DNA from: Nepenthes gracilis | Lineage: Eukaryota; Streptophyta; Magnoliopsida; Caryophyllales; Nepenthaceae | Assembly: GCA_033239525.1 (NCBI GenBank) | Contig: BSYO01000028.1 | Location: forward strand, 9,665,597 to 9,729,596 | Direction: 5' to 3' | Length of the DNA stretch: 64,000 bases | Shown here: positions 1 through 12,209 of the stretch, piece after piece | Layout: each line of letters opens with the position of its first letter | Position numbering within the stretch: position 1 is the first letter of the stretch | The notes under the pieces: generated by a model | The model's database searches: none | The model's input: the letters and a program-made list of their open reading frames with translations, nothing else | What the model was told of the DNA's origin: nothing | Made by a program: the position numbers and the translations under genes

Positions 1-272
1 CATTGATAGCATCAAAGAACCGCTGCTCTAGTGACCAGGCAGCCGTGACTGATAACGGATTCTGGCTGGTCTCAATTATGGTTGGTTTGGAGGGGAATAG
101 GAAGGTCCGGAGCTTTGAATTTCCTTTGCTTTTGAGGCGATCGTGTTCTGCAAACATATGAAGGAGATCCTCCTCTGATTTTACGGAGACTAAGGCATCA
201 AGTTCCCAGAGGCTATCTGATACTTTAGGACAGAGTCCCCCTCGAAAAGGCTGGTGATCTTCTTCATAAGCT
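1..272 (-). CDS. PB1-domain protein, exon 2 (partial, with apparent frameshift)
   Basis: This is the second exon of a small plant PB1 (Phox/Bem1p, octicosapeptide) protein; PB1 domains mediate protein-protein pairing through a ubiquitin-like fold. Read on the minus strand from 272, the first part gives ELMKKITSLFEGDSVLKYQ (typical mid-PB1). From about 208 downwards a different frame gives LDALVSVKSEEDLLHMF and then KLRTFLFPSKP, the classical end of the domain. Reading then continues openly to the window edge. The frame change lies at or next to the CCC run 205-207 and is explained by one missing base. The acceptor AG is at 274-273, and its phase matches exon 1 (TCA G / AG CTT). An alternative acceptor at 219-217 would restore the frame but drop about 20 residues of the domain. 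The 3' end of the gene lies outside the window. Family is certain; functionality is not. Confidence 0.85.
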
Positions 273-1969
273 CTGCTCACACAGATTAAAAGCAAACAAT
301 AAAAAGCAAAGAAGAAAGCATAGCAGTAAGTACCAAGGAAAACTTCGCGCCCTGGTACAGTAACATTGGGCAAATGGACACAGGGAAAACTGTTATACCT
401 CCAATTCTAACATCTGCTTTGTCAGTTAGATTACAAAAAATAGATAACACAGATTTCTCTATAAATTCAAAATGCTACTCTATTGTAACATACATGTCAT
501 AGGTAAACTACAAAAACAATCTGTTTGCAATATAAGAGTCACACTATCTGCATTTAACCCTCCTAGAATTTGCAATGCTGAAAGTTCAGTGAATAGGGTC
601 ATGGTTATAATCTTCAGAAGAAAAAAAAACAAGCAAACCTTCTTATCGTTAAGTATCATAGGTCTATTTCACTAGTTCACTTTGTGCATCCATCAGTCCT
701 CACTAGGCGTTCATATCTTCAAATAAGGCAACCATGATCCTTGTAAGGATCTTTCCAACAATCAACAAGTAACTAACCTATCAGAAAAAAACACTAATCA
801 AAGTACATTTTAAATCAAACCATGTCATTCTTTCTTCTAAATTCACATGAAAATAATAAGATGATATGAGTTGGATTAGAAGTGAACAACAAAGGATGCA
901 AGGGTTATCTACCGGGACCATTCTTTAATATGCTTTAATATGGCGATTATTGCTTTGTATGAATAAACCGCTTTAAATGCATTTCTTGTATTTTCTTGAA
1001 TGGGATCTATCCCACTTTATTTTTCATAACATCCTTTTGAATCTTATCTTTATAATACTAAACATGCATAGCAACATTTTCAATTCAACTGTAGTCATTT
1101 TCTGAGCAAATTGGTGCTTCATTGTCAATATTTGCCTAATACAATATGGTTGGCATTATAGTCAACTCAAAGTATTTTCCCGAGAGTTTGAGCATATTTT
1201 TTGTGGGATTGCAAATGGTTGCTTTGATGCAAATCATGTGATTAAATGTGCATCAAAATGAATTGTTAAATTGAGACAAACCATCCAAATCATTGGTTGT
1301 TGGTTGGTTTGGTTTGGGGAGTGTGCTACTAAATGTTTTACTACAAAATTCATTCATTCAATTTAAGATATCACATACAGTAATCAAACCAAGTAAATAA
1401 TAATAATCTCTTAAAAATCAAGTGTAGCAAAAATACATAATAAAAAATAATTATATAATGCCGTTGTGTCATCTTAATCATTATTTTTTGATAAAATTTT
1501 TCAAATAGAAATAGACCTTAGTAGAATCTAAACAATTATTAATAATAATTTAGTGAAATGTTTTCAAAGATAGTAGGCCCAGATGCATTTCTTCCTAGAT
1601 TTGTGTTACAATTTAATAGATCATAATTAAAATATTCTTAAGACCAACTTTATTGCACCAGTAAAGAAGAACTTCCTAATTATAAAAAAAAAAAAATAGC
1701 ATAACTCACATATATATCATCCTATTGTTTTAAAACATAATTAACTTGCCTGCTACTACTTTGGTACCACTAATATTCAACTGAAATATAAATCAATGGC
1801 AAAAACCTATTGAAATATTCCATTAAAAGAATCATACCTAAGGATAGGATGTGGAAGAAGAGAAGGCGCAAAAGGGAGTAATTTAGGGTGTACATGTTTT
1901 GAAATGGGGTGAGCGGTGTGCTGACTATGTAGGAGGCTGCTAAGGGGGAGAATGGAAGGCAAGGCGACA
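273..1969. other. AT-rich intron sequence, no feature seen
   Basis: This is the acceptor-proximal part of the PB1 intron. It contains only short chance open frames and AT-rich sequence. I see no coding similarity, LTR end or RNA gene in it. Confidence 0.6.
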
Positions 1970-2224
1970 GAGCTATTTACATTTTGTTTTGTAAGGCCTA
2001 AGTTGATAGACAAATTAATTTATATATTAATTTGTGTTGTTTGGTTTTGGTAGATTGAAGTTCTCAAAGCATAATCAATGGATAAAAATCAAACTGCACA
2101 TATGTCAAAGAGTTGGTTTTTATTCGGGTTGGGTGGTTTGACAAAAAAAAATTGTTTTCATTTACTATCTGATCATACAGAACCACTAAAGCACTCTCCA
2201 TTTTGTATAGCCAGCTTTGAAGAT
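1970..2224 (+). repeat. Left copy of 255-259 bp direct duplication flanking a LINE
   Basis: The stretch from GAGCTATTTACATTTTG to AGCTTTGAAGAT is repeated at 4478-4736 in the same orientation with only scattered differences (for example a small indel after GTAAGGC). The two copies bracket the LINE fragment exactly, so the arrangement looks like an unusually long target-site duplication or a repair-associated duplication. Confidence 0.9.
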
Positions 2225-4477
2225 CTCTCATTGGGAAAATCACCCGTTGAATCACGTCGTGGAAGAACCGTTGGCTCTTGTTTGGTGGACAGCTCCAACT
2301 TGTCTCCTCTATCCTCTCATCCATCCACCTCTACTGGGCCTCCATGTTCATCCTGCCTAAATTTATCCTCGAAACGATTGAATGCCATCTTCGTCGGTTT
2401 CTTTGGAATGGAACCCTTGACGAAAAGGTGAATGCAAATGTGGCATGGAGTGATATCTGCTATCCGACGAGTGAAGGTGGCCTGGGATTAAAAAACCTGT
2501 AGGCCCAAAACAAAGCATTGATATGTAAACTGCTTTGGCGTCTCATCACTAAGGATCCGGCATCGGCTTAGTCTTCTTGGATCCACCAAAATAGGATCAA
2601 GAACCATTGTATTTGAACCCTTAAAGTCCCTGTTTCAACCCCATGGTGTTGGAGGAAAATTATGAAGTTACGGTCTTTTATGTGCATACATACCACCGAC
2701 TCCATTGGCGATGGCTCCGAAACCTTTTTATGGCATGATAGCTAATATCCTCTGGGCCCGCTGAGAGATGTGAGTATTGACCGTACCCGGTTGGTCTCTG
2801 GCCTTCCATGGGATGCAAAAGTCACTGATATTATTTGGGATGACCAATGGTCTTGGCCTAACCCCTATGACTTGAAGGTTTCACGTCTTGCGGAAAACAT
2901 GCCCTACTATCTCCCCAATACTTGTTGTAAGGATTCAGTGCGATGGAATGGCAAAGATCGATGGCCTCCATTTCGACCCGATCCTGCCTATTTCCTCCAC
3001 CCACCTGCATCAAAATAAGTCAGGCCGCTTTTGTGGGGCCCATCCCACATCCCTTCCCACGCCTTCTCTCTTTGGTTGGCAATTAGAGGCAGACTTACCA
3101 CCCTTAACCAACTTCATGGAGTCCCCATTCTATCCACCACATGCTCTTTATGCCACGATCAGCGTGAAGATCATGAGCACTTTTTCTTCTCCTGCCCCTT
3201 TTCTAAATCCCTATGGCGCATGATTCAAGGTCGTGTAAGAATTCACTGGCCTTGCCCTGATGGTCTCAGAACATTTATTGGGCTGTAAATAAATGGAAAG
3301 GAAAAAATTTTCAGGCCCTCTCTAAACAGCTCTCTCTTGTGGCTACAGTTTATTTTATTTGGAAGGAGCGCAACAACCACATTTTTCAAACCCCCCCACA
3401 GGACACCTCTCATCTATGTTCTCTTATCATCAATGTCGTTAGGTCCAAACTGATAATCTATATTGATGATACCAAAAGTGTGGACCGAACGCACTGAATT
3501 CGTTGGAACCTGTAGTGGATCCAAAAAAAAAAATTTCAGGTGTTGCCCGCCCCGGTTTTCTTGAATCATCTGTTGGTTTGGATGCTGTTGGATGCCAAAA
3601 AAAAAAAAAAAAAATCCTTTATGTTGTTGCCCGACCCGAGTTTTTTTCTTGGGTCATCTGATGGTTTAGCTGTTGTTGGATGCTACAAAAAAAAAAAAAA
3701 AACCCTTACTGTTGTCACCCAACCCGGGTTTTTTTCTTGGTTCATCCGATGGTTTAGTTGTTGTGGGAAAAAAAAAAAAAGCTGCACCCCCCGGATGTTC
3801 TGCTATTTTGTCGCCCGCCCTGTTTCTTTGGTTCAGATGTTGGTTTCTCTTGATGTTGGGAGCTGACCTTTGTGTATGCGAATGTCGGTTCTGGTGGTGG
3901 GGTTTGATGGAGCTGGTGCATTGGCATTTTGTCTGGCCGATATAACTTGTCTGTGCCATGCCCGGGTTACTGCGTTGTCATGATTAGCTGATTTGTTGGT
4001 AGTGCAGACTTGTATGCTTCCGCCCCCTGATCTGGAAGGTGCTGGATTTGACTGTTTTGGAAGCTACTTCTTTGCCCCATGGGGGTTCATTTGTTTCTGT
4101 GGCACAAGCTGAACTCCCTTCCAGTAGCAGTGTCCGAAGGACTGCTGTGCCATCATATTCGAGCTTGGAGTGGTTGCTTTGTGTTTTTTTCTGAACTGGT
4201 TTCATTTATATATCCAAAAATACTAATACTAATAATAATAATTTTACATAAATATCTATATATATATATATATTTTTATATATATTTTTTACTTATTTAT
4301 TTTTTATCTCCACCCCTGATCCTTGTTGGGAGTGTTGGTTGATTGGCTGAGATTAAGTAGGCCGATTTGCTGTTGTCGTGATGACGTGGATGAGCCCGAG
4401 ATCCCGTTGCACATGGACGAGTTGCAGCCCTCTCGCCGAGGTGTTGTCCTCTTTTCCCTATGAGACGCAGTTTGGCC
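2225..4477 (+). mobile_element. 5'-truncated non-LTR retrotransposon (LINE, L1-like), 3' part
   Basis: Broken plus-strand frames between 2225 and 3290 match the end of a plant L1-type ORF2. At 2278-2502 they give GGQLQLVSSIL, YWASMFILP, RRFLWNG and SEGGLGLKNL (thumb region after the reverse transcriptase). At 3031-3288 comes the C-terminal zf-RVT zinc domain: HAFSLWLAIRGRL, then CSLCHDQREDHEHFFFSCPFS, with Cys/His positions kept. The palm domain with the YADD site is absent, so only the 3' third was inserted. Stops and frame changes show it is dead. The 3' tail (3530-4340) holds A-rich tandem repeats and an AT tract. It lies in the PB1 intron. Confidence 0.85.
3530..3790 (+). repeat. A-tailed tandem repeats in the LINE 3' region
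   Basis: Three to four imperfect units of about 70-90 bp follow one another. Each contains a core like GTTGCCCGACCCGAGTTTTT, then CTTGGGTCATCTGATGGTTTAG..TTGTTGG, and each ends in a run of 13-18 A. Every unit having its own poly-A suggests repeated slippage or template jumping at the 3' end of the LINE RNA. Confidence 0.8.
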
Positions 4478-4736
4478 GAGCTATTTACATTTTGTTTTGT
4501 AAGGCATTGTGACGGTTGATAGACAAATTAATTTATATATTAATTTGTGTTGTTTGGTTTTGTAGATTGAAGTTCTCAAAGCATAATGAATGGATAAAAA
4601 ATCAAACTGCACATATGTCAAAGAGTTGGTTTTATTCAGGTTGGGTGGTTTGACAAAAAAAAATTGTTTTCATTTACTATCTGATCATACAGAACCACTA
4701 AAGCACTCTCCATTTTGTATAGCCAGCTTTGAAGAT
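4478..4736 (+). repeat. Right copy of 255-259 bp direct duplication flanking a LINE
   Basis: Partner of the copy at 1970-2224. The right junction is followed by AATATCCAAATTGG, which would be the original flank if this is a target-site duplication. Confidence 0.9.
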
Positions 4737-5430
4737 AATATCCAAATTGGAGGCATATCAGTCTAAACCATTTGTTTAAGTTATTTAGGTTTTGGTTGGG
4801 GTGACCAATTCTAAACACGATCCATGCTTTAAGCTTATTACCTAAACTCAATCCACAATGCTTTTGATGAGGTAAAAATCTGAGAGTTTGGCTTAATTAA
4901 ACACAACATAAAAGCAAAATCATTCCTTTTTTTTTTTCTCTTAAAATTTCAAATTTAAGGATATAGTTTAATAATGAAAATTTGATCCGTCATTACATAT
5001 TGGTCACAGATATTCAAATTCTTGTAATAACACCGTAGTTTATCAATTAATTATTAAAATGGAAAAAAATGCTGGATGTTGAAAATGAATATATGCCAAA
5101 TGCCGAACAATAATAATCCAAGCTCCAAATCCTTTGAGAAAAAAAAAAGATAAAAATAGAAAATGAAAAGATAAAAAGGCACTTCAAAAGAACAAGGACA
5201 TCAACCGGGAGACAAAGAGCACTCAAGTGAAAGTGGTGAGATTCCTTGATGAAAACTGAAAGCAAAAGTGACAACTTATGAAGATAGAATAGAGCCGAGT
5301 TGGAAGGAAGGCAACGTGAAGCTGGCTCGGCAGAAGAGAGGATTGTGCAAGGTGGAGTAGATGAAAGTTGATGTGGACATCTTAAGACATTAAAGAAATT
5401 TAATTTTGTGTGAGAGAGATTATGCCTATT
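4737..5430. other. Intron sequence, no feature seen
   Basis: AT-rich spacer between two LINE copies. No coding similarity was recognised. Confidence 0.5.
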
Positions 5431-7430
5431 ACTTGTTGTAATATGATCAATAAAATCATCGCTAAAATCATCATTAATCATCTTAAATCAACTCTTCCGG
5501 TCCTTATCAACCTCTACCAAAATGGCTTTTGTGAAAGTCAAGCATATTAGCAATAACATCCTCCTAGAGCAAAAATTATACTACAAATATAATTTGAACA
5601 AAGGCCAAAATCGATGCAGCTTCAAGGTTGATATCATGAAAGCCTTCAACTCAATAAAGTGGGACTTTGTCATTGAATCCCAGTCATTTTTGTCAGATGG
5701 ATCAAAGAATGCATCACCTCTCCTACTTTCTCTACCTCCATCAATGGAGAATCTTCAGGTTTCTTCAAAGGTGGTAGAGGGTTTCACCAAGGAGACCCTA
5801 TGTTTCCCTACCTTTTTGTCCTTCGCATAGAGGTCATTTATCGCATTATCAAGGTCAAAACCCCCAATAATTCAAACTTCTCATATCATTGGAAATGTAA
5901 ATATACCAAGGCTACAATGCTTGCTTTTGTTGATGACCTTCCCTCTTTTGTGGGGCCTATCGAGTTAGTAAAAACCCTTCATTAGTGCTTCTAGATCTTC
6001 TCCAATCTCTCTGGTTAGACTCCTTATTTGAAGAAGAGCAAATGCTTCATATGCAATTGTGATAATCAATTCCCTGATATTATCAAGGATATTACTGGTT
6101 TCTGGCTCTGACATTTTCTAGTCTACTACTTACTGTATCTGTCATCTTCTAGTCCTTGGTTTCCGGCTCTGTCATCTTCTAGTCTACTACTTACCGTATC
6201 TGATTGCTAAGGCCTAATAGATAGAATATCTACTAGGACTATATCCTAGAAAAATCGCTACCTCTCATTTGATAGCTTCTTCCAGCTTATTTTCCTCGAT
6301 TTTTACAAATATCCAGGGCTATTGGGCTTCCATCTTCATTCTGCACAAATCTTTCTTGGAAAAAATTAGTTACATCCTCGGGAGATTTCTATAGCATGGG
6401 ACTAATCCAGGAGGATCACTACCAAGGTCATCTGAAATAATGTTTGTAAGCCCTAAAAAGAAGGTGGTTTTGGCCTTAAGAGCTCAATTGCTTGAAACAA
6501 AGTCCTACTTGCCAGCCACTTATTGCATCTGTTAACGAGAGATGGCGATTCAATTTGGATAAATTGAATTAGATGTTACTGTATTAAAGATAAATGTATT
6601 TGGACTATCAAAATTTCCAAGTCTGTCCTTTGGAGCTTCCATAAAATTATAAAACTACGAGACTCCTTTAGACCCCTTTTGCGTTATATTGTGGGCAATA
6701 GGAATAATAGCTTTCCATGGTTTATTTTTGGCACCCACTAGGTGATCTTAATCTTTTTTTACTGTATTACTCTTGGTACAAGTATACACTTTAGTACAAA
6801 GGTTGACACTATTATCTCGGATGATCATTGGAGATAGCCTCCTTTCACTCTTCTTTTTGTAGGATTATTTATTAGAATGTGGCCTTCTTATGACCCCTGC
6901 CCCTCCTATGCGGACTTGATTCGCTAGAATCCTGAACCCAGTGGTATCTTTTTTGTCAGCTCAGTTTAGGATTTTCTAGCTAGCAAGTCCGGAGGTCCAC
7001 TAGACCCTCTTGGTTGGGGTTTTAGCCATCACTCCTCTTATGCCTTCATTCTCTAGTTGACTATAAAAGATGTACTCGGGACCATGGACAGATGTTGTTT
7101 CCTCTATCTCCCATCTCGTTGCGTGTTTTGTAGGTCTGTAGAGGAATTCATACACCACCTCTCCTTCTAATGCAAGGTTATAAAATAGATTTGGAGAAAT
7201 ATCTGATCTAGCATCAAATGTGCTTAGCCAAACGTTGACCGAGCAAAGGCATCAGATGGGAAGCTATTAGATAGTCCGCTTGCTCCAACTACAATCATTG
7301 CCTCAAGTTGGCCCTAACAGCCATAATTTACTTCATTTGGAGAGATCAAAGTGGTTAATATAGTCAATTGTGTTGATCGTGCCAATACCAACTAGAATGG
7401 ATTTTTATGCTATGCTCAAAGATATTTGAA
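5431..7430 (+). mobile_element. Degenerate LINE ORF2 (reverse transcriptase to zf-RVT)
   Basis: This older plus-strand LINE copy can be followed through many frame changes. Around 5440-5600 it gives NKIIAKIIINHLK and SNNILLEQ (RT fingers). At 5610-5660 comes FKVDIMKAFNSIKWDFV, with the first catalytic aspartate in KVD. At 5920-5945 comes AFVDDL, the FADD active-site box. Later comes SGLTPYLKKSKCFICN-like sequence and, near 7050-7190, remnants of the zinc domain (TIKDVLGTMDR, CVFCRSVEEFIHHLSF). It lies in the PB1 intron, is more decayed than the copy at 2.2-4.5 kb, and has no ends or duplication that I could define. Confidence 0.75.
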
Positions 7431-10400
7431 AATAATCTACCTTTGATAACTGCATATTCTTGCATTCCTGTTGTCTACTTCTGAATTATTACTAAATTTA
7501 TTGTATATACTTAAATCTCTGTTATAATCATTACATAACTTTTAGCTTCAATAGTCTTTTCAAGCTCTCAATTTAGGTCAATGTGCACTAGTCTAATTCA
7601 CCAAGACTGTCATTTGCAAAAGGCATGTACCAAGGTTTATTAGCTCAAATATGTGCAGTCAATTCATCTATAGACAAGGGGTATGGATAGGGGCTTAAAG
7701 CTAATCCATGGTGAAAATAAATTATGATTAGAAAAACGTGTGTCCAATATGATGTCTTTGCATAAGTCATTGTTACATTACATATTACTCTATCCAGGGT
7801 TTGAGTTTGATTTTATCAAGTTGAAACAACTCATGCCAAACCCAAAACCTGCACAATGCACACACACAACATGTGGACAACAAGAATGAGGTCAAGAAGG
7901 GTCCACCCAAGATCCGTCACACCTAAAGATCTATCGCTATTTTGCAGACAATTAGGAGTGTCAATTTGTATTGTTGTGCCGTATTAATTGTATCAAGACA
8001 TGGGTATAATAGAGTACACATTTGACCAAACATAACACAATTTGCAATTATGTCAATAAAATAAACATGATACAGCCCATTAAATAAACGAATAACACAA
8101 TAGACACACATAAACAGTTTGCAAATAGTTTGTATTCGTTTGACAAAACAAGACACGTTTAGTACTCCAATACGATATAATATGACCCACTTATCTTACT
8201 TGATTCATTACACGTTTATTAAGCAAATTGTTGATTGAATAAATGAGTTTTAACAATGATAGTCTGTGATAGTATTTAATTTGACATGTTTATTAACCAT
8301 ATTATATCGTGTTATTTTTAGGTTAACACGTCAAGAAGAAATATGATGAGATTAATTCATGTTATAACATGTTAACCTGGTAATGACACAACCCCCATTT
8401 AATACAAACTAAAATCCTCTTATTTCTTGTCGTACTTTGTCATGTTTAATATTACCAACTTTAAGGACAATAGGCAAGGGGACCAAAGGGCATCTGCCTG
8501 GAGATCCATTAAGTTTAATAGCCACTGTTTTTCATCTTCTTCCGAGAACCAAATCTTCTTCTAGATGAAGCATGAATACGGAAGCACTACAACTAAAAAG
8601 AAAACGGCCAGTGGAAGCCTCAGAAATTACACAACAAGACGAATTTCTATAACATTAGTCAACAATGTATTTGAGATGGGTGATCGGAAGGAGGGAAAGG
8701 CCAAGATAGTGAACTTGGCCTAAGGGTAACTTGATTTGGCTAAGGAAATTAAACAAGGCAAGGCAAATCTAAAAGTATACATAGCGTTTGAGTGATAACT
8801 ATCAAAAACCCTTCTCTCCACTCTCTTATATGTCATCTCTTTTTCCCTCGCACTCTTCTACATTTAAATGGAAAAATTAATAATGATGTGATGGTTAGAA
8901 TTAATATAGGTTAATTAAAATGGAAAAGTATACTGGGTGTGATTTGTTATTGCAACATACCTCAAAAATTAAAAAGAAAATTTTATAAATCATATATTGC
9001 ACCTACTATATTTTATAGATTAGAATATTAGACAATCAAAAAATAAATATAGAAAGCAGAAGTTGTATAGATGAGATGCTTAGGTAAATGAGTTGAGTCT
9101 CATTAAAATATAAGATAATACCCATGTATTTTACGGATCATAATGTTGAACAATCAAATAATAAATATAAAAAAATGTTGTAGAGATAAAAATGATAAAA
9201 TAGATGAATAAAGTCATAGTGAAAGATAAGACAAAGAATGATAATATTTTTAAATATTGATAAGTTGCACTTAAACAAATAAAATCAGGGAAGAACATAT
9301 AAGATGAATAGGAAACTTAAACATAAGTCGAGTGAAGCACTTGTGAAGAAAGATGAGGTAGTTGTTATTAGAGGAAAGAAAGAAAGAGATAGACTTTAAA
9401 AAAAATTAAAATGAGCCGATAATAATATTTAATATCACTTCTATATGGGAGAATATTGTTTTAAATTAAATGAAATGTTAAAAATAAATTCATACAGTTG
9501 ACTTGACCCATTCGAAGAAATTTCAAACTTTGTTGTTGTTGTTATCCCTTTGTTTTTAAAGTCTTTAGAGGCATTGAGGACATAGCAACGGCTAACTATA
9601 AGTCCGGCACATTAGGTTGATACTTTACATCCAAATTCCAATCTATCCATTCCATTATAATGCCCCAAACCATACTAAAGCTGGGCTCTTGGTCAATGTC
9701 TGCAGGGATTGCTCTTATCTATGTTGTTTTTGTAGTTACAGTGCTGCATTTGTAATCTTACTTTAACTTGAGCCTACTGAAATTATGAACGGGAATCCCA
9801 GATTATATTAAGCTTCATGGGAAAAAAGTCGATGAAATAGAGTCGAATGCCTAAAGAAGTCCAGTCGCACTGTTTCTTCAAAAACAGAACGTAGAGCTAA
9901 AGTGCAAAATGATTATCGTCTTCTATTTATAATGCTAAAACATGATCAGCTTATGCCGCCAAGCAAGAAAAATTAAGCAGTTGCAAGAAGCAGCATTGCC
10001 TCCTTTAATTGTAGAAAACTATGATAATAACAAAAAAAAAAAAATCATACTAAATATAATCAATTATATAAATTATTTTACCACAAAATTCTCTCTTGAT
10101 AGACACCACTTCACCTCTTATTTTTTCACCTTGATTCAAATAATTCTAGGCTTATCTCTCCCTTTTCTTTTTCCTCTAACCTCAGTCAAATTAATATTTC
10201 TCATTGGAGCTTTGTTAAGCCTATACTTAAAGTGTATGAACCATCTTAATAGCACTCTATTGTATATTTTTCATCAGGTGTTATTTCATATTAGTTACTT
10301 ACATGTTCTCTGTTTATTTTATGTTTTACAGTGATCATACTTATCTATCATAATCTTTTTATCCAAATAACCTTTTTATTTATGCCTTTTAATTCTTTAA

Positions 10401-11020
10401 AAATTTGATCCATAAAGCAGAGTGGGCTAATAATATCTTATAAAATCTTTCATTCAATTGTAAGAGTATCTTCCATTCGCAACATGCTTCTCATATCAGT
10501 TCTCTGTTTCATCATTATACATTAACCTTATTTTTCACTCTTCATAGTCTTGAATAAAAAAAAGATAACAAAATATAATATTTCAAGGAATATCTACATA
10601 ATTAATTGTGACTTATTTACTATTTCATATAGAATTACTAAAAGCACATTCCATTTATTTTGTTTTACTCCTTATTTTAGTCCCTTCGGATTCTAAAGAT
10701 TTTGTCCATAAATATAACCTCGCTACACTCTCACACTTAGTTTTCTCTCTCAAACTAATATCATCCACAAAAACCATATATTAACACACTTTATCTTAAA
10801 TGTCTTCTAAGTTCATTCATAAGTAAGGCATACGTTGATATTTGATACACATATTATAATGGAAAATTTCGAGTATCTCTTCCAGCAGTTATAGCATCAG
10901 ATGTTGCCCCTCCTATATATTTTTAACAATGTATGTTATTGTATGACTATATACATACATATATATATTCCATAAGTTCTTTTTTTTTTTTTTCCTAACA
11001 CATACCATAATACGTCTCGG
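7431..11020. other. Intron sequence, no feature seen
   Basis: AT-rich DNA inside the PB1 intron. The longest frame (9942-10334, plus) is low-complexity with poly-Lys and Ile/Leu/Tyr runs and has no family resemblance. Confidence 0.5.
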
Positions 11021-11311
11021 ACACTTTATCGGAAGTCTTTTCAAAATGAATGGGACTATCATATCAGCGTATAATAGTTTCAGTGGTTGAATGCCTGACA
11101 TAAACCAAATTGGTTAAAGAAAAGTGTATTTCTTATTTTAATCCATTCAGTTAGTCTGTCCTAAACTTCCATAACTTGACTCATTGATTTAATTCTAGAT
11201 CACCATTACAATTTCATCATTGTCACGAAAACTAATATGTGTATATATATATATGTATATATATGTATGTATGTATATGTATCTATGTGTATATGTGTAT
11301 GTGTATATATG

Positions 11312-11364
<53 letters not shown>

Positions 11365-11590
11365 CACTTTATCGGAAGTCTTTTCAAAATGAATGGGACT
11401 ATCATATCAGCGTATAATAGTTTCAGTGGTTGAATGCCTGACATAAACCAAATTGGTTAAAGAAAAGTGTATTTCTTATTTTAATCCATTCAGTTAGTCT
11501 GTCCTAAACTTCCATAACTTGACTCATTGATTTAATTCTAGATCACCACTACAATTTCATCATTTCACGAAAACTAATATGTGTATATAT
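11021..11590 (+). repeat. 343-bp-period tandem duplication with microsatellites
   Basis: The block ACACTTTATCGGAAGTC..CACGAAAACTAATATGTG begins at 11021 and again at 11364, nearly identical over about 215 bp. Each copy runs into a mixed TA/TG/CA microsatellite, so the sequence duplicated together with its repeat tail. Confidence 0.9.
11313..11353 (+). repeat. (CA)n microsatellite
   Basis: About 20 uninterrupted CA units followed by a short TA tract. Confidence 0.95.
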
Positions 11591-11679
11591 ATATATGTAT
11601 GTATGTATATGTATGCATATATATGTATCTATGTGTATGTGTATATATGTCATACATACATATATACATATATACCTAC

Positions 11680-11739
<60 letters not shown>

Positions 11740-11780
11740 ATATATGTGTATATATATGTATGTATATGTGTATATATGTA
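11580..11780 (+). repeat. (TA)n/(TG)n compound microsatellite
   Basis: Mixed ATGT/TATA repeats lead into a TA run (about 11680-11702) and then about 16 TG units (11703-11735). Open frames across it are artefacts of the repeat. Confidence 0.95.
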
Positions 11781-12209
11781 TTCACATTAATTTATATTCC
11801 GTGTCCCTCTTCGTTTAATTATCATCGTACAAACTTTTTCTCATCAGCACATTCTTTGTCCGACACTTTCAAATTTATCTGACAAGACTTTAAGGAGGCT
11901 ATTAATATTAACATTTACTATAGTTCCATAAAAGTGTTCATAAATCTAAACAACTTTTATTATTGTTTGCTTGTTAAGGCAAAAACTGGTTAAAATCAAA
12001 CCTTACGTTTGAATTTTTATTACATGTGGTGGGGAATAAAGGGAAACTATCAATCTCACAAGGCTTAGCATCCCTTCATGTAATTTCGGAAAATGGAACC
12101 AACTGGTTACAGTTGACTACTTTTCCCGTAGTTTATCATAGAGAGATCAAAAACATAAAAAGCTCTAATAAATCTAATCGAATTTAAAGCAGACAAATTT
12201 TAGTCTCTA
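11781..12209. other. Intron sequence, no feature seen
   Basis: AT-rich spacer up to the start of the solo LTR. Nothing recognised. Confidence 0.5.

Noticed and set aside
3666..3959. Open frames with poly-Phe or poly-Lys
   Set aside because: They translate the A-tailed tandem repeats of the LINE 3' region.
9942..10334. 130-codon plus-strand frame
   Set aside because: Low-complexity, AT-driven composition, no motif, inside an intron.
11220..11882. Several overlapping open frames rich in Tyr/Ile/Cys/Val/His/Thr
   Set aside because: They are translations of TA/TG/CA microsatellites on both strands.
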